Assembly: GCA_910575755.1 (NCBI GenBank)
Contig: CAJTFO010000001.1
Span: 496,001-560,000, forward strand
DNA: 64,000 nucleotides
Reading direction: 5' to 3'
From: Desulfovibrionaceae bacterium
Lineage (GTDB): Bacteria > Desulfobacterota > Desulfovibrionia > Desulfovibrionales > Desulfovibrionaceae
This document shows, in pieces, positions 16,452 to 22,603 of this stretch (positions are counted from its first letter, which is position 1; the number at the start of each line of letters is the position of its first letter). The position numbers were made by a program, and so were the translations under genes. Below the pieces are notes generated by a model. It was not told the DNA's origin. It worked only from the letters and a program-made list of their open reading frames with translations, and ran no database searches.

Positions 16452-16718
16452 CTATTCCACCAGCACAAACATGCTGGAAGCCACGATGTAACCGGGCTCG
16501 CCTTCCGGGTCATCGCAGGGCTCTGACGTGCAGAGATTCAGCCAGATCCCCCCTTTTTCTTCCGGTGATGCGCTCGGAAAGCCCCCATCGGGATCAAGTT
16601 CCGTGGACTTGTAATAGTTTCCCTCTTCATCCCTGAAGACAGGACGGCCCCACGAATCGGCCCCGATGTAGCGCACACGAACTTGGCCTTTGGTAGGCGA
16701 CAGGTTTGTCATTGTCAT
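16452..16718 (-). CDS. Unknown phage protein (88 aa)
   Basis: The ORF encodes a beta-rich sequence (GQVRVRYIGADSWGRPVF, then NYYKSTELDPDGGF) and ends IVASSMFVLVE. The Shine-Dalgarno sequence before the ATG is weak. It lies in series with small early genes on the same strand. No family is recognised. Confidence 0.5.
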   Translation of the reverse strand: MTMTNLSPTKGQVRVRYIGADSWGRPVFRDEEGNYYKSTELDPDGGFPSASPEEKGGIWLNLCTSEPCDDPEGEPGYIVASSMFVLVE

Positions 16719-16761
16719 GGAAGCTACTCGCTTTTTTGAAGGTTCGTACAGAACTGCCTTG

Positions 16762-16980
16762 TCAGCCGATAATGATGTCAATCCCCGCGCGCTTCAGATA
16801 GCGGCGCAGGAACTCTTTTTCCGTGCAGGGCGCGATTTCGTCGTGGACGAACTCGCGGATGTCCCTCTGCATGTGATCCACTATTTGGGGCCACAGGTCA
16901 GACAGGGATTTGGGATTGAGGTCTTGCACGTCTTCGGGGCCATAAAAGGTCAATCCGTTGTCCAATGAAATCTGAGCCAT
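16762..16980 (-). CDS. Unknown acidic early protein (72 aa)
   Basis: The 72-residue protein MAQISLDNGLTFYGPEDVQDL... is acidic and mostly helical. It has a strong AGGAGACGGAC before the ATG and is the first gene of the long leftward operon, immediately downstream of the operator pair at 17.05-17.10 kb. Its expression is therefore probably repressor-controlled. No family is recognised. Confidence 0.6.
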   Translation of the reverse strand: MAQISLDNGLTFYGPEDVQDLNPKSLSDLWPQIVDHMQRDIREFVHDEIAPCTEKEFLRRYLKRAGIDIIIG

Positions 16981-17049
16981 GTCCGTCTCCTTTGTTTATT
17001 CCGCTCCAGTTCCGGCGGAGTTCGTTCCCTCTTTTCCGTTGGCAAAAAC

Positions 17050-17104
17050 AAACTAGCGTAAATTGCGCTATTACGTCAAGCATAAAATAGCGTAAATTAC
17101 GCTA
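17050..17104. promoter_or_regulatory. Twin palindromic operators O1 and O2 with leftward promoter
   Basis: Two 17-bp palindromes, TAGCGTAAATTGCGCTA (17054-17070) and TAGCGTAAATTACGCTA (17088-17104), lie between divergent genes. A leftward promoter with -35 TTGACG (17079 to 17074) and -10 TAGTTT (17055 to 17050), 18 bases apart, has O1 within its spacer. The same operator recurs at 19.04-19.08 kb. Together they look like the phage repressor's binding sites. Confidence 0.75.
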
Positions 17105-17127
17105 AAAAATTTAAGGAGGAAAAACGT

Positions 17128-17661
17128 ATGCGAGTGATGATTTCTCAGCCCATGAAGGGGCTATCGGCGGAGGAAATTCGGGAGCGGAGGGTGGCAGTTG
17201 TCGCCAAGCTGGAAGCAGACGGCCATGAGGTGGTGGATACCCTGCTCACTGATACGCCGCCAGAGAATGGCAGCCAAGCTCTATGGTATCTGGGCAAGGC
17301 GCTCCAAGCGATTGCCGGTGTAGATGCCGTCTATTTCATGGAAGGATGGGAGAAGGCGCGGGGATGCAGGATCGAATATGAGGCGTGTGTTGCTTATGGT
17401 GTAACAATAATAAATAAAGGGTCTTTCAACGCCCAAACAGAAAAATCCGGCACAATGAGCGTGATCGAATTTATAAAAATGATGCAGGAAGCAGCATCCC
17501 TTACCATTGGCAAGGATATGCCACGCAATGAAACTGGGGCACTTTGGGGATTACGCGACGCTGACGGAATTGACTGCCATATCCATTTGACCGCGCAAGG
17601 ACAAATAAGCGACAAGCCAACTGGCATTCAGGTTGGCTTCCATGTGCCGCCGAAGGTGTAA
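17128..17661 (+). CDS. DUF4406 (nucleoside deoxyribosyltransferase-like) protein
   Basis: The 177-residue protein starts MRVMISQPMKGLSAEEI, contains AIAGVDAVYFMEGWEKARGCRIEYEAC, and so matches the DUF4406 fold related to nucleoside 2-deoxyribosyltransferases (residues 1-95). The C-terminal 80 residues are a separate unknown segment. AAGGAGG precedes the ATG, and operator O2 lies just upstream, so the phage repressor probably controls it. Activity on nucleosides is only inferred from the fold. Confidence 0.75.
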   Translation: MRVMISQPMKGLSAEEIRERRVAVVAKLEADGHEVVDTLLTDTPPENGSQALWYLGKALQAIAGVDAVYFMEGWEKARGCRIEYEACVAYGVTIINKGSFNAQTEKSGTMSVIEFIKMMQEAASLTIGKDMPRNETGALWGLRDADGIDCHIHLTAQGQISDKPTGIQVGFHVPPKV

Positions 17662-17676
17662 TTTCTAAACATGCAC

Positions 17677-17710
17677 GGGTTGACTTGGAGCAATCCGGTC
17701 AACCCATTTT
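17677..17710 (+). terminator. Intrinsic terminator after the DUF4406 gene
   Basis: GGGTTGAC (17677-17684) pairs with GTCAACCC (17698-17705), followed by ATTTTT. It ends the short rightward transcript that starts at the operator pair. Confidence 0.75.
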
Positions 17711-17782
17711 TACAATATGGGAACACCTTTTTTTAGAAATTTGACGACCTGTGCCGCTATGGCGTCTATCTGCTTTAATGGA

Positions 17783-17965
17783 TCAACTCCTACTGAAATA
17801 ATTTTCCTGTAACGTGGGCAAATGTAAACCGCTAAAGAGGTGACTGAGATGGATACCCAGGAGAAGTACACAGATAATACCGTCCATCCATATTTGAAAT
17901 TTTATCCCGATAATCTTTCCGGCTATAATAACAGTCAGCGTATACATTTCAGAATTCAGTAACAT
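17783..17965 (-). CDS. Small AT-rich membrane protein (60 aa)
   Basis: The ORF encodes two probable membrane helices (TLTVIIAGKIIGI and MDGIICVLLLGIHL) and follows the HTH gene on the same strand by 15 bases. AGAGGT precedes the chosen ATG. Its AT-rich composition matches the adjoining regulator and differs from the rest of the prophage. It could be a lysogeny-expressed superinfection or exclusion protein, which is speculation. Confidence 0.5.
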   Translation of the reverse strand: MLLNSEMYTLTVIIAGKIIGIKFQIWMDGIICVLLLGIHLSHLFSGLHLPTLQENYFSRS

Positions 17966-17980
17966 GGACATTACCTCTCA

Positions 17981-18541
17981 TCATTTTCCATCATTTTCAT
18001 CAGAAATTTCTTCCAGAAAAAGCTCTACCGTCTTGGAGTATATATTCGGCTCAACAAAATGACATTTTTTTACATGAAAAACACTATCATAAGCTACCGT
18101 AACTTCAAATGTTTTGCCTGCACCAACATAGTTTCTGATTTTTTTCATGGAAGTGTTTGTAATCCCTGTAAGCAAATACGCCCCACTTGTTTTTCCATTG
18201 GCAATTTCTATTTCTATATTGGGATATATCTCATCAAAATATATTTCATCTTGTGGATACTTGTTCTCACCGAGGGAAACATACAGGCAATTATAGGAAT
18301 CAATCTCCTCAAGCAGTTGTTTCCTCATATCAAGCCATTCATTTTCAAAGACAATCCTGCCATCGCTTGTCGCAATAAGCTGTGCGGCATCGGAAAAAAG
18401 AATATCCCTACCGTCCAGAAACTTTTGAATGGTGGGGATACCTACGCCAGAATTGCGAGAAAGTTCTTCAATCGAGCCATAGTCGCAATTCTTGATCGCA
18501 TCGCGAAGGTGATCTTCCAGCTCTTTTGCCTTTTCCTGCAT
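17981..18541 (-). CDS. HTH-containing lysogeny-region protein (186 aa)
   Basis: The N terminus (about residues 20-60, YGSIEELSRNSGVGIPTIQKFLDG) is a helix-turn-helix of the XRE/lambda-repressor type. The C-terminal 120 residues form an unknown, aromatic-rich domain with no LexA-like Ser-Lys protease motif that I can see. It lies downstream of the proposed repressor on the same strand and is AT-rich. It may be an accessory repressor or immunity protein expressed in the lysogen. Confidence 0.6.
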   Translation of the reverse strand: MQEKAKELEDHLRDAIKNCDYGSIEELSRNSGVGIPTIQKFLDGRDILFSDAAQLIATSDGRIVFENEWLDMRKQLLEEIDSYNCLYVSLGENKYPQDEIYFDEIYPNIEIEIANGKTSGAYLLTGITNTSMKKIRNYVGAGKTFEVTVAYDSVFHVKKCHFVEPNIYSKTVELFLEEISDENDGK

Positions 18542-18650
18542 GGCTACTCCTGTATCTAATGCTTTCTGGGGCTAGGCCGCCTTTTAGGCACTCTTGGCAA
18601 TCGATGTAATATACACCCGCTTGGAAGAACTACAGTTTCAACTTCCGACT

Positions 18651-18992
18651 TTATGCGATCTTTTCTTGCTTCTGGGGCACATCATTAATTACCTCAGATC
18701 GCGCTGGGGCAATATCGTTAACTTCGCCGGACGGTTTCCAGCCCATCTTTAAGCGTTGCTCAACCCGAAAAAAAAGCTCTGATAGTGGAATTTCCAAGGC
18801 AGTTGAAATGCAAATCAAATCCTCAATATATAATGCCCGTGCTTTTCCGTTTTTCCGTGGGTTTCTAATTGCACGCCATGTTCCGGCCTGGTTTTTGTAG
18901 CCAGGCCATGCTGCCCGTGAAAATTTGGAGTAGTCACCGAATTTGTCGAGGGCGGCTTCGTCTATTGTCTCAATCAGGCATCTCGTAAACAT
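18651..18992 (-). CDS. Putative prophage repressor with HTH
   Basis: The 113-residue protein reads as an XRE-type DNA-binding domain (DKFGDYSKFSRAAWPGYKNQ as helix-turn-helix, IEDLICISTALEIPLSELFF as the following helices) with a short polar tail. It is divergent from the Cro-like gene across operators O3 and O4, the classic cI/cro layout. GGAGGTGGGG precedes the ATG at 18992. There is no cleavable C-terminal domain, so induction may depend on another factor. The repressor role is inferred from position. Confidence 0.65.
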   Translation of the reverse strand: MFTRCLIETIDEAALDKFGDYSKFSRAAWPGYKNQAGTWRAIRNPRKNGKARALYIEDLICISTALEIPLSELFFRVEQRLKMGWKPSGEVNDIAPARSEVINDVPQKQEKIA

Positions 18993-19038
18993 CCCCACCT
19001 CCACTTAAGGATAATAGCGGAAAATCCGCTACCTTCAA

Positions 19039-19079
19039 CCGCGCAAATTACGCTTGCTTTCTTAGCGTAATTTGCGCTA
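19039..19079. promoter_or_regulatory. Twin operators O3 and O4 between divergent regulators
   Basis: O3 (19039-19055) keeps the GCGCAAATTACGCT core but lost the outer TA; O4 (19063-19079) is TAGCGTAATTTGCGCTA, matching the 17.05-17.10 kb operators. A rightward promoter TTGCTT (19054-19059) and TATCTT (19078-19083) spans O4. The sites lie between the repressor-like and Cro-like genes. Confidence 0.7.
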
Positions 19080-19109
19080 TCTTTTCTCTGTACCAAACAG
19101 GAGGATGAC

Positions 19110-19304
19110 ATGGCCCCTGATGAAATGACCATCCGTGAAGCCTTTGAAGCCCTTCGCAAGAAGCATGGCAGCCATTCGGCGGCAGCACGGGCACTCTCCA
19201 TCAATATTTCGTACTACCGGGATATTCGGAACGGTCGGGCGAAACTGACAGAACGGATGAAAGAACTTCTTTTGCTTAAAGCCGCTGAGGAAGGCGTGGC
19301 ATGA
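19110..19304 (+). CDS. Cro-like HTH regulator
   Basis: The 64-residue protein is essentially one helix-turn-helix domain: EAFEALRKKHGSHSAAARALSINISYYRDIRNGRAKL. GGAGG precedes the ATG. It is the first gene of the rightward early transcript and faces the repressor gene across two operators, so it is the likely Cro equivalent. Direct binding to the TAGCG palindromes is inferred. Confidence 0.7.
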   Translation: MAPDEMTIREAFEALRKKHGSHSAAARALSINISYYRDIRNGRAKLTERMKELLLLKAAEEGVA

Positions 19305-19462
19305 GAAGGAAACAAGTACTCTCATTGCTGCTCACCGTTCTGCTGTACGGTACCGTAACCCAGAAGCGAGCCTTGCAGGCACAGGCGAACGCACCCGCCG
19401 TTCGGCGCAAGGTGCCGTGCCGCCGTCCTCGCTACGGCCTGCAAATCATCGGGCGTCGGTAG
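19301..19462 (+). CDS. Small ORF with signal-peptide-like N terminus (53 aa)
   Basis: The ATG overlaps the Cro-like stop (ATGA). The product starts MRRKQVLSLLLTVLLYGT, a short hydrophobic segment, followed by a basic tail. The opposite strand is also open here (19322-19582), and the codon use is not convincing. The rest of the 320-base gap to the CII gene holds an inverted repeat but no other gene I can support. Confidence 0.25.
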   Translation: MRRKQVLSLLLTVLLYGTVTQKRALQAQANAPAVRRKVPCRRPRYGLQIIGRR

Positions 19463-19496
19463 CCTTGCAAGGCGGTATCGTCGCCAAATGATTTGC
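19441..19496. repeat. Imperfect long inverted repeat centred on GCCTTGCAAGGC
   Basis: GCAAATCAT (19441-19449) pairs with ATGATTTGC (19488-19496), with partly matching inner arms around the perfect 12-bp palindrome GCCTTGCAAGGC (19462-19473). It lies between the Cro-like and CII-like genes. It could be an RNA structure or protein site; function unknown. Confidence 0.4.
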
Positions 19497-19625
19497 CCCG
19501 GCGCTGTAATCCGCACGAGCGCCGACAACCCCTTTTCTGTGCTTCGGAGTGTGACAAGCGCAAATGCACAGCAAATATTCATGTAAAAAGAGATACCCGG
19601 TCGCAGTCCGGCAAGGAATCATAAG

Positions 19626-20093
19626 ATGGAAAACCCTTCGCAGACCGTTACAAGGCTTATCAGTCAAGCCTGTGCCCAATACCCTGGAGGCTTGCGGGCT
19701 GTTTTCTCCATACTTCGGGAACGTGACGGTAATACACATCGTTCTGAGTCGGCGCTGTATGGCGACTTCAACCCCAACCCATCCAGCGCCGGCAAGCTCA
19801 AAGTGAAAGACCTGATGGACGCCATGTCCATTACTGGGGACTACAAGGCTCTCCACTTCATGGCCGCCTTTTTCGGTTACAGCCTGACAGCACTTTCAAC
19901 GGTGGAGCCAGACGCTCCTACCATTGAAGCAGAAATGCTTCAGGACTACCCGGCAGTCGTGGCTTTCCATGAGGCCGTCCAAGACTTCCGGCGCGGAACG
20001 GTCAAGTATGAAACCGTCCTGGCGCGACTTGAGGGCGCACTCCTTGATCTTCGGCAGACCGCAGCGATGGCCCGCCGCGATAAAGAAAATTGA
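19626..20093 (+). CDS. Phage regulatory CII family protein
   Basis: The 155-residue protein resembles the phage_CII regulators of P2-like and Mu-like prophages: NPNPSSAGKLKVKDLMDAMSITGDYKALHFMA is typical, followed by a C-terminal helical domain. These proteins bind DNA and influence the lysis-lysogeny choice. The gene follows the Cro-like gene on the rightward early transcript. The family call rests on recognised sequence pattern and position. Confidence 0.7.
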   Translation: MENPSQTVTRLISQACAQYPGGLRAVFSILRERDGNTHRSESALYGDFNPNPSSAGKLKVKDLMDAMSITGDYKALHFMAAFFGYSLTALSTVEPDAPTIEAEMLQDYPAVVAFHEAVQDFRRGTVKYETVLARLEGALLDLRQTAAMARRDKEN

Positions 20094-20110
20094 GCCGTGA
20101 GAAGAGTCAC

Positions 20111-20353
20111 ATGAGCGAAGCATGCCAGAAAGCCGTTTCTCTCCGCACGTCGCGCGTTGCGTATTACCGGCAGTGTGGCAACGCCAGGTCGGATTACGAA
20201 GTTTTTGACAGCGAGACGGGCGAAATGACACGGCTGTCCCCGCGTCAGTTTGAAGCCATGTATGTGCCGGACTGGAAACTGCCGCCGCACATGCGGCACA
20301 TAGCTTCAGCGGCCCCATCGTGGTGGGACTGGAAAGCGCGGAGGGGCGCATGA
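20111..20353 (+). CDS. Unknown small early protein (80 aa)
   Basis: The ORF starts MSEACQKAVSLRTSRVAYYRQCG and is basic with a tryptophan-rich end (PSWWDWKARRGA). It lies 17 bases after the CII-like gene and overlaps the truncated methyltransferase gene by 4 bases (ATGA), so it is translated as part of the early operon. No family is recognised. Confidence 0.5.
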   Translation: MSEACQKAVSLRTSRVAYYRQCGNARSDYEVFDSETGEMTRLSPRQFEAMYVPDWKLPPHMRHIASAAPSWWDWKARRGA

Positions 20354-20739
20354 ACGGAACCATTCTCACCGGCGACGCGCTGTCCATGCTCCGCACTCTG
20401 CCCGACGAGTCCGTGCATTGCTGTGTGACCTGCGGCCCGACACGCGCCCGTCGTGATGTCTGGACTGTGGCTACACGGGGATTTCCTGATGCCCATTTCG
20501 CCACGTTCCCTCCCGATCTCATTCGTCCCTGCATCTTGGCAGGGTGTCCACAAGGCGGCGCCGTCCTCGATCCGTTTTTCGGCTCTGGCACGGTCGGGCA
20601 GGTCTGCATTGAGGAAGGGCGTAATTTCCTTGGTATCGAACTGAACCCGGAATATGTGGCCATGGCCGAACGGCGTATCGCCAATGCGCGGCCACACGGC
20701 CCGCAGCAGGCGTCTTTCCGAGAGGAGGAAACGGCATGA
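20350..20739 (+). CDS. Internally deleted DNA methyltransferase (N6/N4 type)
   Basis: The 129-residue protein has both ends of a phage DNA methyltransferase: GDALSMLRTLPDESVHCC at the start and HFATFPPDLIRPCILAGCP, then the SAM-binding motif VLDPFFGSGTVGQV and FLGIELNPEYVAMAERR. The middle is missing: where the catalytic S/DPPY motif IV should follow there is TCGPTRARRDVW, which jumps straight to the sequence before motif I. It is about half the usual length of this family, so catalysis is doubtful. The reading frame itself is intact. Confidence 0.7.
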   Translation: MNGTILTGDALSMLRTLPDESVHCCVTCGPTRARRDVWTVATRGFPDAHFATFPPDLIRPCILAGCPQGGAVLDPFFGSGTVGQVCIEEGRNFLGIELNPEYVAMAERRIANARPHGPQQASFREEETA

Positions 20740-21716
20740 GTATTTGTCTGCCTTCGCGCATTCTTGAGCAAGCTAAAGGCCGCCCCATACGGCATGTCGT
20801 CTCCGTCTCCGGCGGCAAAGACAGCACGGCAACCTATTTGCTAGCCCTGGAAAAAACCGGAGGGGACTTTGACGCGGTGTTCGCGGACACCGGCAATGAA
20901 CATAAAGAAACGTATGAGTATGTCGCGCGGCTGCATGAGCGTACCGGTGGCCCAAAAGTACAGACAGTGAAGGCCGATTTTTCGCGGGAACTGGCACGAA
21001 AGCGGGCGTATTTGCAGTACGGGAAGGCCACGTCCAGAGCCGTGAATCCCTGGACAGAGGAGCGGGTGCGAGACGTGCTTGCGGCTGGGCTTGCGCCTTC
21101 CGGGGTTCCGTTTCTTGATTTGTGCCGGATGATGGGATTTTTCCCCCGTCGTAACCACGCATTCTGCTCTCGGTTTCTGAAGCGCCTGGTTTTGCACGAG
21201 CAAGCTCACGAGCCTCTGATCAATGCTGGCTTTCACGTCATTTCCTGGCAGGGCATCCGCGCGGAGGAATTCCGCCGACGCTCCTGTTACCCTATGTGGG
21301 AGCTTTCGCCCGATTCGGAATCCATGACGATTTACCGCCCACTCATGGGGTGGTCGCTTGAGAATGTGGACTCCATACACTGGCGGCATGATCTCAAGCT
21401 CAATCCTCTTTACGGCATGGGCTTTTCCCGTGTCGGCTGTATGCCCTGCATCCAGTCAAACAAGCGGGACATCCGTCTCATTTCAAGGTTGTTCCCCGAA
21501 CACATCGCCAAAATTCACAAGTGGGAACGCATTGTGCGGACTTCCAGCCGTTCGGGACAGGCTACGTTTTTCCACCAAGACACCACAGGCAGCGATATAC
21601 CGGCAGACATTGATGAAGTCGTGCGCTGGTCCATGACCAGGCGCGGCGGTCATCAGTTCGACATGCTTGCGTATACAGCGCCGCCGACTTCCTATGCGGG
21701 AGGGCTGTGCGAATGA
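20736..21716 (+). CDS. PAPS-reductase-like PP-loop protein
   Basis: The 326-residue protein has the PP-loop motif VSVSGGKDSTATYLL (residues 22-36), FADTGNEHKETYEYV, and further cysteines (NHAFCSRFLK, GCMPCIQSN). It belongs to the phosphoadenosine phosphosulfate reductase family common in phages, related to DndC and other ATP-pyrophosphatases that act in sulfur or base modification. True sulfate reduction is unlikely for a phage gene. It overlaps its neighbours by 4 bases on both sides. Confidence 0.82.
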   Translation: MSICLPSRILEQAKGRPIRHVVSVSGGKDSTATYLLALEKTGGDFDAVFADTGNEHKETYEYVARLHERTGGPKVQTVKADFSRELARKRAYLQYGKATSRAVNPWTEERVRDVLAAGLAPSGVPFLDLCRMMGFFPRRNHAFCSRFLKRLVLHEQAHEPLINAGFHVISWQGIRAEEFRRRSCYPMWELSPDSESMTIYRPLMGWSLENVDSIHWRHDLKLNPLYGMGFSRVGCMPCIQSNKRDIRLISRLFPEHIAKIHKWERIVRTSSRSGQATFFHQDTTGSDIPADIDEVVRWSMTRRGGHQFDMLAYTAPPTSYAGGLCE

Positions 21717-22603
21717 AAATCGCCCTCCATGATTCAGACCGGACACGTTTTCCGAACTTGCCGTTGATGAAGCTCTCGGCGTGGCATCGAACACAGAAGG
21801 ATACCGTTGAACGATTCATCCCTTTGATGAACGACAGCTATGACCGCGTGTATTCCTCCAAGGTCTTCTCCTTTACCGCAGAAGAGCCGAATCTTCCGCG
21901 CGGCGTAATTCGGGGCGGCACCGGGTATGGAATTGACTCAGATTTACCTGATGAAATTGAACACATCATGCCGGACTACTCGTTGTACCCCGGTTTCAAA
22001 GCAAGCCTTGGCTTTACCACGCGGGGCTGCATCCGTTCTTGTCCATGGTGCGTCGTACCCGGCAAGGAAGGAAAAATCCACGCCCATGCCGAACTGGAAG
22101 AGTTCTTGCGCCCTGACTGCCGTGACGTGGTGCTCATGGATAACAACATCCTCGCGCATGAGCATGGGATCATGCAGTTGGAGAGGTCCATAACCCGCAA
22201 CCTGCGCATTGATTGCAATCAAGGGCTGGACGCCCGGCTCATTGCCGCTGACGACGCCCTTGCCCATTTACTTTCGCGGGTTCACTGGCTGAAAAGCATT
22301 CGACTTGCCTGCGACCACAAATCACAGATGCCCGCTGTTGAAGCGGCGGTCAAAGCAATCCGCCGCCACGGCAACAAACAATACAATTTCTCGTGCTACG
22401 TTTTGGTGCAGGATGTAGATGATGCCCTGGAGCGGGTCGAGTTTCTCCGCACCCTGAAGGTTGATCCTTTCGCTCAACCATATCGCGAGCCTGGTTCCAA
22501 GGCCCTACCTGCAAAGCATCTACGCGACTTCGCGCGGTGGGTAAATCACAAGGCCATCTTCAAAACTGTGCCGTGGACGGAATACCGGCGGAGTGCGGCA
22601 TGA
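21713..22603 (+). CDS. Phage radical SAM protein
   Basis: The 296-residue protein has the radical SAM cluster C-x3-C-x2-C in GFTTRGCIRSCPWCVVPGKEG, with DVVLMDNNILA and DCNQGLDARLI typical of a subgroup found in phages. It probably binds a 4Fe-4S cluster and S-adenosylmethionine. It lies between the PAPS-reductase-like and cytosine methyltransferase genes with ATGA overlaps, suggesting joint action, perhaps in nucleotide or tRNA/DNA modification. The substrate is unknown. Confidence 0.8.
   Translation: MKIALHDSDRTRFPNLPLMKLSAWHRTQKDTVERFIPLMNDSYDRVYSSKVFSFTAEEPNLPRGVIRGGTGYGIDSDLPDEIEHIMPDYSLYPGFKASLGFTTRGCIRSCPWCVVPGKEGKIHAHAELEEFLRPDCRDVVLMDNNILAHEHGIMQLERSITRNLRIDCNQGLDARLIAADDALAHLLSRVHWLKSIRLACDHKSQMPAVEAAVKAIRRHGNKQYNFSCYVLVQDVDDALERVEFLRTLKVDPFAQPYREPGSKALPAKHLRDFARWVNHKAIFKTVPWTEYRRSAA

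Noticed and set aside
19322-19582. Minus-strand ORF of 86 codons between cro-like and CII-like genes
   Set aside because: It reads somewhat like a protein, but lacks a Shine-Dalgarno site, opposes the operon and covers the inverted repeat. I could not support it over a chance ORF.
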